The translations under genes and the position numbers were made by a program. From the NCBI GenBank assembly GCA_035048495.1, contig CM068549.1, forward strand, positions 9,906,000-9,969,999: a stretch of DNA of 64,000 nt, read 5' to 3'. Below, one piece after another: positions 1 through 10,846 of this stretch (its first letter is position 1; every line of letters begins with the position of its first letter). This DNA is from Euptelea pleiosperma (lineage: Eukaryota; Streptophyta; Magnoliopsida; Ranunculales; Eupteleaceae). The notes beneath the pieces are model-generated. The model saw only the letters and a program-made list of their open reading frames with translations. It had not been told where the DNA came from and did not search any database.

Positions 1-885
1 AAAATTCTTTGGAAATTCACGGGGTCCACTAACTGGTCGGACAGCGGGTCGATGATGATGGGCCCGGCTACTGGCCCACATGGATTGATGATGTCCATCG
101 TCTCACAAGATGATGTGACAGATAGTCTGATGGCGATCGGATGGATGGTGACTTGATTGGCACCCGGATTGGTAAATCGACGGATCTAGAGAGATCCAAC
201 GGTCCGATTGAAGATCCAACGGTCAGAAAGCTAAGGGAGATGAGATAGAGCCGATGGACAGGAGTTCTGGGGTTAGGTCAGTAGATTCGAGGACCGAGAG
301 ATGAAGAGAGAGAGAGAATAAGGAGAGATGAGAGAGAAAGTATCAGAAAATGGCGATAAAAGTATTGACAGAGGGTCTGGAACCCTGGTCTTCACTGTGA
401 CCATCCTCACACTTCTCCAGTAGAGTCGACTATCATTCTTTGCTGACTCATGTGGCTTTAAACGCTTTGGTCCGTCTCTTGGTCATTGGCTCTCCTACTC
501 TCTTTGTTCTTTGGGTCGGCTTTTTGGTCCTCTTATTCAGCCCATATTTGGCCCATATCTTCTAGTCATAGCATGTGGGCTCTTTTAGCTTTGATAATGG
601 GCTTTCCTTATCGATGTGGGCTCGCAAGTCTCGAGAATTGTCCCATCAGGGTTTCCTGCGACAAAAGAAGCGCGTAATGAGACTCTATCAGAATGACTAC
701 ATGTCTAGACTTCCGAAAATGTGTTTAATGCATGCAAATATACCATTTCGTCCAGAAAAGTGTGTTCTACGCAACACAAGAGACTCTTACGTAGAAAAGT
801 AGATAAATAGAGTATTTTAACGTAGGAGAATGCAATAACGCTAAAAGGATAATTGCTTAAAATAAGCACTTTTGAGCGAATATCA
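1..885 (-). mobile_element. Partial Athila-type LTR, U3 side (runs off left edge)
   Basis: Read on the minus strand, the LTR begins at 885 with TGATATTCGCTCAAAAGTGC, the terminus shared by every Athila-type LTR in this window, and continues past position 1. It closely resembles the LTRs at 1778-3786 and 17840-20755. Two AGATCCAACGGTC units spaced exactly 20 bp lie at 191-227. The base to its right (886) is not a polypurine tract but the interior of another LTR, so this is a 5' or solo LTR inserted into an older LTR. The candidate target duplication on the visible side is GTGAG (886-890); its partner is outside the window. No protein is encoded. Confidence 0.85.
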
Positions 886-1777
886 GTGAGAATGGTGGTG
901 TGGACATAAAACATGCTTTATCATTTGAGGAGCTTATGATGAAACTATTAATGATATGAAATAGAAAGAACACTAATCACTAACACAACACTTAATCAAA
1001 ACTTTAACACAACCAAACTACTTTTATTAATCTAATAAAGTTTCTTACATTCAATTAAAAGAACTATCAAAACTAATCTAGAAATCAAAAGTAAACATGA
1101 GATAGAGAGAGAAACAAGTAAAAAGGCCTAGAGAGATAAAGACTTAGAGAGAGAGAGAACTAGAGAGACAGGGAGAAATATCCCTTGAAAGCTTACCTTG
1201 GACAGAATCGGCCAAAGGAGTTGATTCAGCCATGTCGAGATCCGGCCAGAGGAATGAATGGTGTTGGCCCAATGAGGCGGTAAGGTGGAGCAAAAGAGGG
1301 AGGAGTTGCTGGTGCAAAACGGTTGAAGGCGCTACACCCTTCTTTGCTAACCACGAGGTGATCAGTCCATGAGGACAGGGATGGTGTGACGGCCAGCAGG
1401 TGGTGATGATTATGGATGTGGAGGGCGGACCAATCTAAGGAGAAGAGCCTCACGGCTTCTTCATCCCTTCTTTCTTCTTCTTATTCTCTTCTTTTTTTTT
1501 ATGTTTTGTTTGTTTCGATGAAGAAGAAGAGCGAGGCGACTAGGAGATGAGGTGCGAGATGGGTTCTAGTTCTAGTTGCAGCCGGTGGAGAACACTAGAG
1601 AAGATGGTGAAACACGGTCTGCAAGTTGGAGTTGCAGACGTGGTGCTTCCAGTAAGGAGAGGAGGCGGTCTGGCAGCCCTCAACGTCCTCACCTCAAGTT
1701 GCAACTGTGGAGAGACATTGAGAGGAGAAGATGCAGGAGGCACCGGTGGGCAGCAGGTCCCCGGCAGCGGCGCCATT
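886..1777 (-). mobile_element. Athila-type LTR remnant, internal part only
   Basis: The left end (gagaatggtggtg, then AGAGAGA-rich DNA) resembles the internal part of other LTRs here, for example around 18040 and 5880, but neither LTR terminus is present. On the right it abuts a primer binding site (1758-1775). The simplest reading is that the element whose 5' LTR lies at 1778-3786 lost its whole interior and part of its 3' LTR, bringing the primer site next to 3' LTR sequence, and that the element at 1-885 then inserted at 885/886. The deletion is inferred; the junctions are seen. Open frames here lie in simple purine/pyrimidine-rich DNA and are not taken as genes. Confidence 0.6.
1758..1775 (-). 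other. Primer binding site, tRNA-Asp type
   Basis: On the minus strand this reads TGGCGCCGCTGCCGGGGA, which differs at one position from the complement of the plant tRNA-Asp 3' end as I know it. It lies two bases inside the LTR end at 1778, as expected for a minus-strand reverse-transcription primer site. It is the best-preserved primer site of the family in this window. Confidence 0.85.
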
Positions 1778-3786
1778 TGAAACTTGGGTTTTTCTCGTCG
1801 TTGATTACGAAAACCCTAATTCCAACACATTTGTAAATTTGATCCGATTATCCTGCAAAATTTAGAACTTCTTGCACAGTGGGAAGTGTCGGATGTCGAT
1901 CCGCACTCGGGGTTAGTTAGCACGCGTAAAGAACATAAAATGATGGACTTTTTGCTTGGAATTGATGGGGTGAGAATGATGGAGTGATTGAAAACATCTT
2001 TTGGCGATTTGTAGAGAGAGAAAATTACTCATAACCAATAAAGAACCATAAAAGCAAAATAAGAAATGCGAAATATCAACTTTATTAATTATCAACGAGT
2101 GATTACAAAATAAATTAAACTAAATTCAACTGAAGAAATTGACTTAGAAAGCCATCAAAAGTTAGCCTATAAGGGAAATTACTATGGTAGAGAGAGATAA
2201 GAGACTTTTAGAGAGAAAAAAGGGATGAACACTCACCATTGGTTAGGTTACAGTCCGACAAGGAGGGGAAGCGTAAATGGGGTGGTAATGGTGCTGGCTT
2301 GTTACGTTTCGGCCGAAGTTGCTCTTAGAGAAGAGAACATGGACCCCCAAAGGGAGATGGCAGTGGTAGGTAACCGTCTGTCACCTGCTGTGAAGACCAG
2401 CAGACCTTGGAAGATGCATCCACGATCGAGGATAGTGGAGATCGTGAGAGGAGGCAGCGGGGGCATACAGTGGTTGCAAACGGAGGTGGCAGCGCAGGGG
2501 ATGGGGCAGCAGGCAGTGCTGGTGGTGTTGATGTGGTGTTGTTGTTACCGGCCGGAGTTGCAGCCTGCAACTCCGGTAAAAAGAAAATGAAGAAGATGAT
2601 GATGAAGAACAAGAAGAAGAAGAAGAGGGGGAAAGAAGGAGAGGAGGAAGGGAAAACGTGGGGAAGGGTTAAGGGGAAGGATTGGAAGAGATTGGAGGGG
2701 GATTAGGGTTCCAAAGAACCCTTCTCCTTCCCCTTTTAAAGCTCCCTAGTTTCATTAATGGAAATTAGGAATTTTTGAAATAAAAAAATATTATTATTAT
2801 TATTATTATTTTTTTAAAGTAAAGTCCTACTTTTCTTTGGGAATTTCCCCATTTAGTGGACCCCCCATTTTTTAAAATTTAATTAAAATTATTTTGAAAT
2901 TCACGGGGTCCACTAACTGGTCAGACAGCGGGTCGATGATGATAGGCCCGGCTACTGGCCCACGTGGATTGATGATGTCCATTGTCTCACAAGATGATGT
3001 GACAGACAATCTGATGGCGATCGGATGGATGATGACTTGATTGGGACCCAGATTGGTAGATCGACGGATCTAGAGAGATCCAACAGTCCGGTGGAAGATC
3101 CAACGGTCCGATTGAAGATCCAACGGTCAGAAAGCTAAGGGAGATGAGACAGAGTCAATGAGCAGGAGTTCTGGGTTAGGTCAGTAGATTTGAGGATCGA
3201 GAGATGAAGAGAGAAAGAATAAGGAGAGATGAGAGAGAAAATATTAGAAAATGGAGATAAAAGTATTGGCAGAGGGTTTGGAACCCTGGTCTTCACTGTG
3301 ACCATCCTCACGCTTCTCCAGTAGAGTAGACTATCATTCCTTGCTGACTCATGTGGCTTTAAACGCTTTGGTCCGTCTCTTGGTCATTGGCTCTCCTACT
3401 CTCTTCGTTCTTTGGGCCGGCTTTTTGGTCCTCTTATTCAGCCCATATTTGGCCCATATCTTCTAGTCATAGCATGTGGGCTCTTTAAGCTTTGATAATG
3501 GGCTTTCCTGATCGATGTGGGCTTGCAAGTCTCGAGAATTGTCCCATCGGGGTTTCCTGCAACAGAAGAAGCGCGTAATGAGACTTTATCAGAACGACTC
3601 AATGTCTAGACTTCCAAAAATGTGTTTAATGCATGCAAATATACCATTTCGTCTAGAAAAGTGTGTTCTACGCAATAAAAGAGACTCTTACGTAGAAAAG
3701 TAGATAAATAGAGTATTTTAATGTAGGAGAGTGTGAAAACGCTTAGAAGATAACAGTGGAAAATACACACGTTTAAGCGAATATCA
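1778..3786 (-). mobile_element. Complete Athila-type LTR (5' LTR of a gutted element)
   Basis: Minus-strand LTR of 2009 bp, ending TG...CA, with its start at 3786 and its end at 1778 beside a primer site, so it was a 5' LTR. Three AGATCCAAC(G/A)GTC units at 20 bp spacing occupy 3077-3127. A TTTTAAAG stretch near 2735 is a possible weak TATA-like site. A TTA/TTATT microsatellite lies near 2790-2810. Sequence to the right (3787 onward) belongs to the gag start of another element, so it inserted into that element. The right-hand flank is AAGGC; the left partner has been lost. Confidence 0.85.
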
Positions 3787-3907
3787 AAGGCTGCGAGACA
3801 GGAGTATCATGATGATACGCAGAATTGTCATACCATTGTTGAGAGTGAGCACCTAGATTCTCACAAAAACTATAGTAGGTCTCATACAAAGGCCGTTCAT
3901 TTGCCAT
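3787..3907 (-). pseudogene. gag 5' fragment, internally deleted and truncated
   Basis: On the minus strand an ATG at 3907-3905 starts MANERPLYETY, matching the gag start MADERPLIETY of the element at 33921-48865. After about 11 residues the frame jumps to YSFCENLGAHSQQW, which resembles a stretch about 200 residues further into gag (YKFLGELGENSQHW). Most of the gag core is therefore missing. The frame is then cut at 3787 by insertion of the LTR at 1778-3786. It belongs to the element whose 5' LTR is 5683-8567. A divergent gag subfamily rather than a deletion is possible but less likely. Confidence 0.6.
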
Positions 3908-5662
3908 CAGAGGCGATAGAGGGGTGCGGTAGACTGACTCTCAGATCGAATCAGTCAAAGGATAGGACAAGTCCAAACCGACATACGCTTAAAAAGCGAG
4001 CCCTAGACTTGGCAAAAAGTTGCCAGAGGGGAACACTATCCTAGATGATGCACACCAAGCACAAATAATCCTATTCTAAGCAATCAGGATATATTTTGAG
4101 AATTATCTTGTTAGTTTTGGGGCTAGAGTAGATTATTACAGTGGGCGGACCATTGGTTTATCTTTTAATCGCCGGACTAACTATTTACACTTAGAGGTTC
4201 TCACCAGGCTACACTCTTCAGAGCAAATCTTTTAGTACTAACTCTAGTCAACAACAAGGCAATCCGAAGCCTAGATAGACGTGCGGCACAATGGCTGTCT
4301 TAAGTACGTCCCAGACTAACTGGAGTGGTCAAGTGTATAAGAAGAGTGTTCCCTTGGGTTAAGCTAGGGTTGGTGCGTGTTCCTAGTCCACACACAACTA
4401 ACCGCCGAATAGTCCAAGATGTCACGTCGAGCTCTGTATACTTGAGTAGCAGGGACTTATGGGTGTGTTAGACAACAGGGACCCGCGCTCATGGTCTTAT
4501 TTCGATTGGATGTTAAACGGGTTCGCTTTGTGTGGATTTTTCCTCGAACACCAGGCTAATTGGCTCTACTTCTTGAGTCTTTTTAATTAAATGGAGCCTT
4601 GAGATCAAATCAGTTGGAATGATGAGGTGGGTGATGAAATCTCACCAGTTTCAATTTGGAGCTGGGTCTGCTCTCTTAGAGTTGATTGATTAACGGCCAC
4701 GCCACGCAAGTCAAGTAAGTTGTTGCTAGAAAACAAATAGACATGCTACAATGATTCACCCAAATTGCTCCGTATCGCACTCAAGGCGAGGATAGAGACT
4801 TACCTCCCGTAGGCCACGCCACAGGGTCGCCTCCGTGGGTTAGGGAGGGGTATACTAATGGGCTTGGGCCCGACTCCACCTCTTTGAGCTTTCGCTCCCT
4901 ACCCATACTGGATCGTGTTCCTACAGAAAAGTTAGATCGCACAGTCTAGGTATTCGGGATTCTATTTGGAAAATCCTTGCCTTTTTAGGGTTCACAGAAC
5001 AAGCACTGGATTTAGGCAAGTTTTTGGATTATTTTCCAAATTCGAGATGAGATAAAATTTAGGAATTTCCAGATTGGAAAATACCTAGATTGGAACTGTG
5101 GAGATCTTCCAAGAAAGATTTGATTGCGAGATCCCTTATAATTTTGGGAAATTTCCCAAAATTGAAATTCTGCTAGATTTGGGGTGTTTCCTTTTGCAGA
5201 CTTTTCCAAATTCGGAAGATTTCTAAAGATAGAAATTCTTCTAAAGAGGAAACTTCTAAGAGGGAAAACCCTAATTAAACAGAGTTTCAAGATTTTAGAA
5301 TCTTTCCAAAAATTGCAAATCTTTGATTGGTGATTTCTAAAAATCTGCAGAATATAAAATCCTAATTTTTTTGAATTTTGATTTTTTTATTTTTTTGTAT
5401 TTTGCACTTAATCTAGGGTTTCTAAAAAACCCTAGAACAAGATCTAGCAGTTATTTGGAAAGCAGTAAAATTCCTAAATTATTACAACTTTACACTCGGC
5501 CTTCGAGGCATTAAAAATAGTAATTTACAAGACTGCTAAAAATAACTAAAAACCAAAAATAGAAAGTTTCCCGAAAAGATCAGGCTGTCCAAATTGAGTA
5601 GCTTTCCACTTTAGCAACTTTCCAATTCCGTCTTTATGTCCTTTTTCGCACTCCCGTACACC
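3908..5662 (-). other. Athila-type leader between primer site and gag
   Basis: About 1.75 kb, collinear with the leader at 28484-30163 of the nested minus-strand element (same text around the first hundred bases upstream of gag, the multiple-CTAG region, and the AAACCCTAA-rich end). It contains the GAGCGAAAGCTC hairpin (4886-4897, minus strand) and the conserved in-frame RERKLKEVESGPSPL stretch described under findings. No primer or coding start other than the gag ATG is visible. Confidence 0.75.
4886..4897 (-). other. GAGC-GAAA-GCTC leader hairpin
   Basis: Minus-strand GAGCGAAAGCTC can form a four-pair stem with a GAAA (GNRA-type) loop. The identical 12 bases recur at the same place in the leaders at 13380, 29375 and 37397. 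A role in RNA packaging or dimerisation is inference only. Confidence 0.45.
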
Positions 5663-5680
5663 CGAGCGGCAGCGGCACCA
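5663..5680 (-). other. Primer binding site, tRNA-Asp type, decayed
   Basis: Minus strand reads TGGTGCCGCTGCCGCTCG. Compared with TGGCGCC in the other elements, C has become T at the fourth base. It lies two bases from the LTR end at 5683. Confidence 0.7.
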
Positions 5681-5682
5681 TT

Positions 5683-8567
5683 TAAAAGTTGGATTTTTCG
5701 GCGTCGTTGGTTACGAAAACCCTAATCTCAACACATTTGTAATTATCCGAGATTTTAATCCTGCAAAATATGATATTTTGTATAGGGATTCGTGTCGGAT
5801 GTCGATCCGCACTCGGGGTTAGTTCGCGCGATTCATGAGCATGAAATGACGAATTTTAACTAGAAATTGGTGGAGGGGTGAGAATGGCGATGTGGATTAA
5901 AACATGAATTCTTTTTTACTTATTTTAGAGGGAACCATTATCTGCTAAAATGATGAGAGAGAAAATAGGAAGAACATAATATAATAAGCAAAACTAATGA
6001 AATTAACCACCTTTATTAAAATGAAAAGTAACTTACAATAACCTTGAATCTGATTGGTGCATAAATAAATTTCAAAAATTAACTAGAAAGCATGAAATAG
6101 AAGGGAGATAGAGAGAGAAAGGTAGAGAAAGAGGAGGTCATTCTAGAGAGAGAAAGTGAAAGGAGAGAGTCTAAAGAGGAGAGAAAATTCATCATGAAAC
6201 TTACTGAGATTTAGAATCGGCCATTGAGATCGAGATCGGTTGGATTTGGCTAATAAAGATTGAGGATCGGCTAAGAGGATGGAGGGGGGTGAAGTGGAAC
6301 CATCTAGGAAGTTCACATCTTCCTCTCTTCTTCTCCTATCTTTTCTTCTTTTTTTTTCTTTTTTGTTGAGATAAAGAGAGAGGTGAGGATGAGGAACTCG
6401 TACACGGCCTACGCTCCAAAAAAAAGGGGTTGCAGGTCTGTTATAAGTTTGGACCAGCAACGGTGGTAGATCGGCCAACGGTGGGACGGCATGTGTGCTG
6501 CCCGGAGGAGAGAGCACCGGTCGGTAGTGGAGGCGCTAGGTGCTGTTGGTGATCGGTGCTCCAAGGATTATAGAAGCAAGGAGCAATAGGGAGTTGAAGA
6601 CGAGCCTGTCCAGCGATCTGTGGAATTGCAGGTGCATACAGAGGAGAGGAGGATCATGGAGAGGTGGTTCGCCTGAAGTTGCAGCCTGGTTTGGTGGAGA
6701 AAAAGCAGTCCGATGGTGGCGGTGCAGCAGGTGATGGAAGAAGAGGAGGGCGGTCTGGAGGTGTTGCAGCGACAAGGTGGAGCGGCAAGGAGGAGTGGTG
6801 AAAGGCAGGTGGAGGACGCCCAAATCTCCTTCTTCTCTCTTCTTATTTTCTTCCCCTTTTTTTCTGGTTTTTTTTGTGAAGAAAATGAGGATGGTTTGGG
6901 GGTTTTCACCGCCTGCCACTCGTTTGCAGGAGGGAGATAGAGAACGAGATGAAGACGGCTGGAGGAGAGGTTTTGTTTTTTTCTCTTTTTTTTTCTGAAA
7001 GATGAAGAAGATGAGATCAACTGGTGGTTTGCCAAAACGTGGTGGGAATTTAGACGTGGAGAAGGGACTGCTAGGCGTTGGAGAACTTGAGGATGATTCA
7101 GCAGGTAGCAAACCGTTAAGGGAGCTGGGCGGCTGGCTTTGAAATGTGGAATGGCAGATGAGTGGTAGAGGTGTTGGAGAAGAGATACTGTAAGAGAGAT
7201 CTCTCCCAAGCAAGGGGCGGCTAGGGTTTTCTTGTGGGATGGAGAGAAGGAAAAAAAGAGAGAGCGGGAGGATGGCTCCCTTGTTCTCCTTAACATGTGG
7301 TGCCCTCTTTAGGGTTTTTCCAAAATAATGGAGAGAATCGGCACAAGATCTTCTCCTCTTCTAGCTTGGACGTCCAGCACATACCATATGGAGAGAGTGG
7401 TGATTTCTAATTCCAACGTTGAGAGGTCTTTTGCAATGATATCACTTGCCATATCAGCCCATTCGTCAGCAACTTTCTAAAGAAAGATGTGTTCTTTGCA
7501 TTGTGAAAAATTGTCTTTCTTTATTTTGGGAAAGTTGACTAAAAAGCCTTCTCATGTGATGCCAAAAGACTTCATGTGTCGTCCAACTCTTTGCCTTTTT
7601 CTTATTAATCAGGCTAGCTTCCACATCATCTCTAACCAAAAAGAATCTTCAACTTTTGAATAATCTAGGCCGTCCATTCGTGAAGTCAATACAAATGCCT
7701 CATCAAAGCTATCCATTCGTGGTCCACGCCATGCATTCTTAAATTTAGGTTGCTTATTTTGTTGTAATCGAGATTGCTTCCACTCAAACTTGGTACAAGG
7801 TCTAGTAGATTGGTCTATTCGTTGGATTGACGGCCCCTCTTTTGGAGATCATTGTGTGTACCCGTCCACTTCCTTGGTCTAGCAACTTGTTGTGGTCCAA
7901 CCCTTGATCCATATCCGTCTTTTGCAGCCGTTGATTTTGTTGCCAAATTTGCCTTTTTTGTTCTCGGTCCGGCATTTTGATCCTCTAACTTAGCTCGTAC
8001 TTGACCACCCTTATCTTCATTTAATATCTGCCCATGTGGCTCGTTGACTTGGCCCATAGGCCCATTAGTCTTTAGGCTTCTTAGAGTGTGGCCTGCAGCT
8101 ACGTCCACCACTCTTCCAGCTTAGTTGCTCTTTAACTTCGCCAACTATATTGTCTTGGTTCACCTTTTTATCCCGCATGAATTATTGATCGTTGATCATG
8201 ACTTTCATGGTGAATTACGGGCCTACTATGAAAGAATCGTCTAATTGAGTTTCCCTCAACCAAAAGTAGGGTCGCGAGTCATGTCTTTCGTTGTTGATTG
8301 TGGCCCACAAGTCTCGAGATTCATCTGATTGGGTGTCCTGTAATAATGAAAAATGCGTCATGAGACTTAATCAAAATGGCTTAATATCTAGACTTCCGAA
8401 AATGTGTTTAAAGCATGCAAATATACCATTTCGTCCAAAAAAGTGTGTTCTACGTAACAAAAAAGACTCTTACATAGAAAAGTGGATAATTAGAGCAGTT
8501 TTACGTAGGAGAGTGTGATAACGCTAGAAGAATAGTTGCTTTAAATAGTATGTTTGAGCGAATATCA
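5683..8567 (-). mobile_element. Athila-type 5' LTR, third LTR subfamily
   Basis: Minus-strand LTR of 2885 bp. It starts at 8567 with TGATATTCGC (adjacent bases altered) and ends at 5683 beside the primer site, where the expected terminal CA has decayed to TA. The termini and U5 side (Asn/Thr-type repeats, AAACCCTAA) match the other LTRs, but the middle is different and the 20 bp spaced CCGTT repeat is absent. It is the most diverged LTR here and probably the oldest. Visible flank at its right end is CATAG (8568-8572). Several 200-residue open frames around 6143-7296 are Ser/Pro/Lys-rich low-complexity readings and are not genes. Confidence 0.8.
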
Positions 8568-8640
8568 CATAGTTTAATGGCCGGTCAACCTTATGGCTGA
8601 AGAGGGCATCGATTTTGTGGTGAAAGCTAATGTGGGAATG

Positions 8641-8999
8641 GATCCCTTGTACTCCCTTGTAAGAAATTGAAAGGAGAGAATGCTCCACTGTATATATGAT
8701 ACAAGAGGACTGTGTTTATGGGCGACCTCCCATTTGACGTGAAGGTGATTTCTTCTTGTTCGATGTTTACTAATTCCATTGGAATGGAAATATTTGTTCA
8801 ATATAAGTACCCTAAACTGTTTTCTTGTTGCCCTTCTTTGATATCATTTTTTTCTATTTATTTCCATTGTCACTGTAGGATGAAGAACTTTATCAGTTGT
8901 TTTGTGGGAGGAACCAATTAGAATCTAGCATTGAAGTTGTTCGGGGATCCTCATACCAGTATGCGGAAGGGTATTGCTTATGTCTTGTTTAAAATAAGG
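8641..8999 (+). pseudogene. RBM34/NOP12-like RNA-binding protein fragment, two exons
   Basis: Two adjoining exons of a nucleolar RRM protein of the RBM34/NOP12 family, which acts in ribosome biogenesis. Exon one (about 8641-8744) reads KKLKGENAPLY, then TVFMGDLPFDVK with the RNP2 motif VFMGDL. A 134 bp GT-AG intron follows (8745-8878). Exon two (8879-8999) reads DEELYQLFCGRNQLESSIEVV and, in another frame, DPHTSMRKGIAYVLFK with the RNP1 motif KGIAYVLF, then a GTATGA donor. Damage: a TGA between NAPLY and YKRTVF, and a frameshift after SSIEVVR from a short deletion. Intron retention indicates a DNA-level copy, not a retrocopy. Upstream is LTR, so the N-terminal half is missing. Confidence 0.8.
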
Positions 9000-10768
9000 G
9001 TATGATCTGTAACTTCGCATTTCCTATTTGTCAGTCAGTTATCATCACATCTGAGCTCAATTTTCTCATGGTTTCAAACTTCTTATATGTGAATATTAAA
9101 ATTGGTGCAAGCTTTTGCTGAGATTTCACCAATCTAGTCACAAAATGTCCAAGTGCTGTGTTTTTTACTAAAACAACTTGATGTAGTGGACTATATATTT
9201 ATTGGTGGAGCATGAGTCATTAGTTAGACTTGGACATCACTAGATATATGCTCTGTATCTTGCTTTCAATTTTCTCTAGCTAGTTATTATGTTTGGCTAC
9301 TTATCAAAAAAAAATTATGTTTTGTTATAGATTAAAATCTTGATGATTTCAGAGTTACATCCGACTTGGGTAGAATTTTTTGGATATCTGCTAGCAATGT
9401 TAATAGATTTAATGCGTCTTCAACATTGTCATATAGGTTAGATTTATCCTATAGAGACATGCTGCCTCTTAACTAAGTCTTGCATGTTTGAGGTGATAGG
9501 TTGTCCATACATGAATATCTACATTTGTTGTTTCAGTTCGAGTTTTCTTTAATTATGAACTTCATCGTCATCATCACAACTAGTTGGAGTCAGCCACAAA
9601 AATGAAGAGATCTTTCCCTATCTTTGAGAGATGTTTATTAGGTTGGATCATGAAAATAGGTCAATAATACGCCTGTTAATATTTTCTTTGTGGCTGTTTT
9701 CTACTACTGTCTTATGCAAAACTTTCCATTTTTGGTGTTAGATCCCCAAAGACGAGGCACGTTAAGGAAGAAGCCACATGCAACATTGAACAAGTCAGTA
9801 TTTGCACACTGTTTTTGTTGGGTAATTGTTCGTAATTTGTTTTCAAACCTTTTGGAAATTTGTTTTGATAGAAGCGCAATGTTATAATATGAATAATATA
9901 AGTTTTGTTAAACTTTAAGATTGCTTGGCAGGTACTTATTAACAAACAAACGATTGTTTGGTAGATGATATAGCAATAGGGGTTATATTCATACTAGTGT
10001 GATAACTTTGTTGTTATATGGAGAAGCATATTCAAGTTTTGCAACAATTATCGTTTGTAATATCAAATTTTCATGATGAGTTGACAAGGCAATTTATTCT
10101 ACTTGGTGCAATGTCACAGGCACTTTGAGGACTTTAAGAAAACTATCAGTCCAGACAAGTAATATTCAAGCCACCTTTTTCTTTTCTTTCTATATTTATT
10201 TTCCTTTTATTATTTTTTCTACTAAAATCCAGAGAATGATATGATATAAGAATGCATGCATTAAAAATGAAGCATGGTCGCAAATTTGTAATCTAATGAG
10301 GGAGCATCAAATTGTGATGAATGTTACAAATGGTGTTGTAATTTTGTAGTCTGATGTGGTTTGGTGCTTTTTCGACTCTCTAGATAAAGGTAGATTGTAA
10401 CTTGTAATTGTAATTTATTTATTGATTTATTTTGTTGATGATGCAGAATGCATTTTGTAAAACTTGTTGATAAATTTGACGATGGGAGAATCACTTTGTT
10501 GTTCATCAGTTTCGAATTGAGAAAGCTTCACAAAGACCGAATTGGAGCTCCAAATCTAAGGGAACCTGGAGATGATGGGAGTTGCTCCACTTGTGGCACA
10601 CCCTCTAGTGTTATCGATCGCATTCTTTTTAACGATGTTGTGGCTTTTCTTTTTTAATTTTTTTATATTGATTATTGTTGAACTTTTGGCATTAGATTAC
10701 AAACTTTAGGATACCTTAGTTGATACCATGCGTATATTGATTATTATTTTTTTATATCACATGTGCAG
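9000..10768. other. Unassigned non-LTR DNA, intron-like
   Basis: AT-rich DNA with no LTR-family similarity to the rest of the window. A short stretch at 10117-10160 reads HFEDFKKTISPDK between an acceptor-like and a donor-like site. An open frame of 69 codons at 10448-10657 starts just after an acceptor-like GATGATGCAG and reads MHFVKLVDKFDDGRITLL. I do not recognise either. They may be further decayed exons, but could be chance. Confidence 0.4.
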
Positions 10769-10846
10769 GAGTTGATACACTCGGTATCCTTCTTTTCAGA
10801 ACCTTGATTGGAAATGTATGATTTCTTTGCATTAGGCAAAGAAGGC
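10769..10846 (+). pseudogene. CLC-type chloride/nitrate channel exon, left half
   Basis: After a good acceptor (ATGTGCAG) the exon reads GVDTLGILLFRTLIGN, matching the plant CLC segment GIDTHGILLFRTLIGK. The text then runs into a TGA near 10812 and has lost roughly 27-30 bases expected for the glycine-rich stretch before the pore motif. It resumes as FALGKEG and is split by the insertion at 10847. The other half is at 55694-55743. CLC proteins are membrane anion channels or exchangers of vacuole, plastid or Golgi. With the stop and deletion this copy cannot encode a channel. Preceding intron phase agrees with a true CLC exon boundary. Confidence 0.8.

Noticed and set aside
3787..3791. AAGGC, identical to the outer element's target duplication
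   Set aside because: Different insertion; a five-base match between unrelated sites can occur by chance and the left partner is missing.
6143..7296. Overlapping open frames of 124-242 codons on the minus strand
   Set aside because: Ser/Pro/Lys-rich translations of pyrimidine-rich LTR DNA, overlapping in two frames with no domain.
9690..9887. 65-codon open frame between the RBM34 and CLC fragments
   Set aside because: No match to the next RBM34 exon that I can recognise and no clear splice context.
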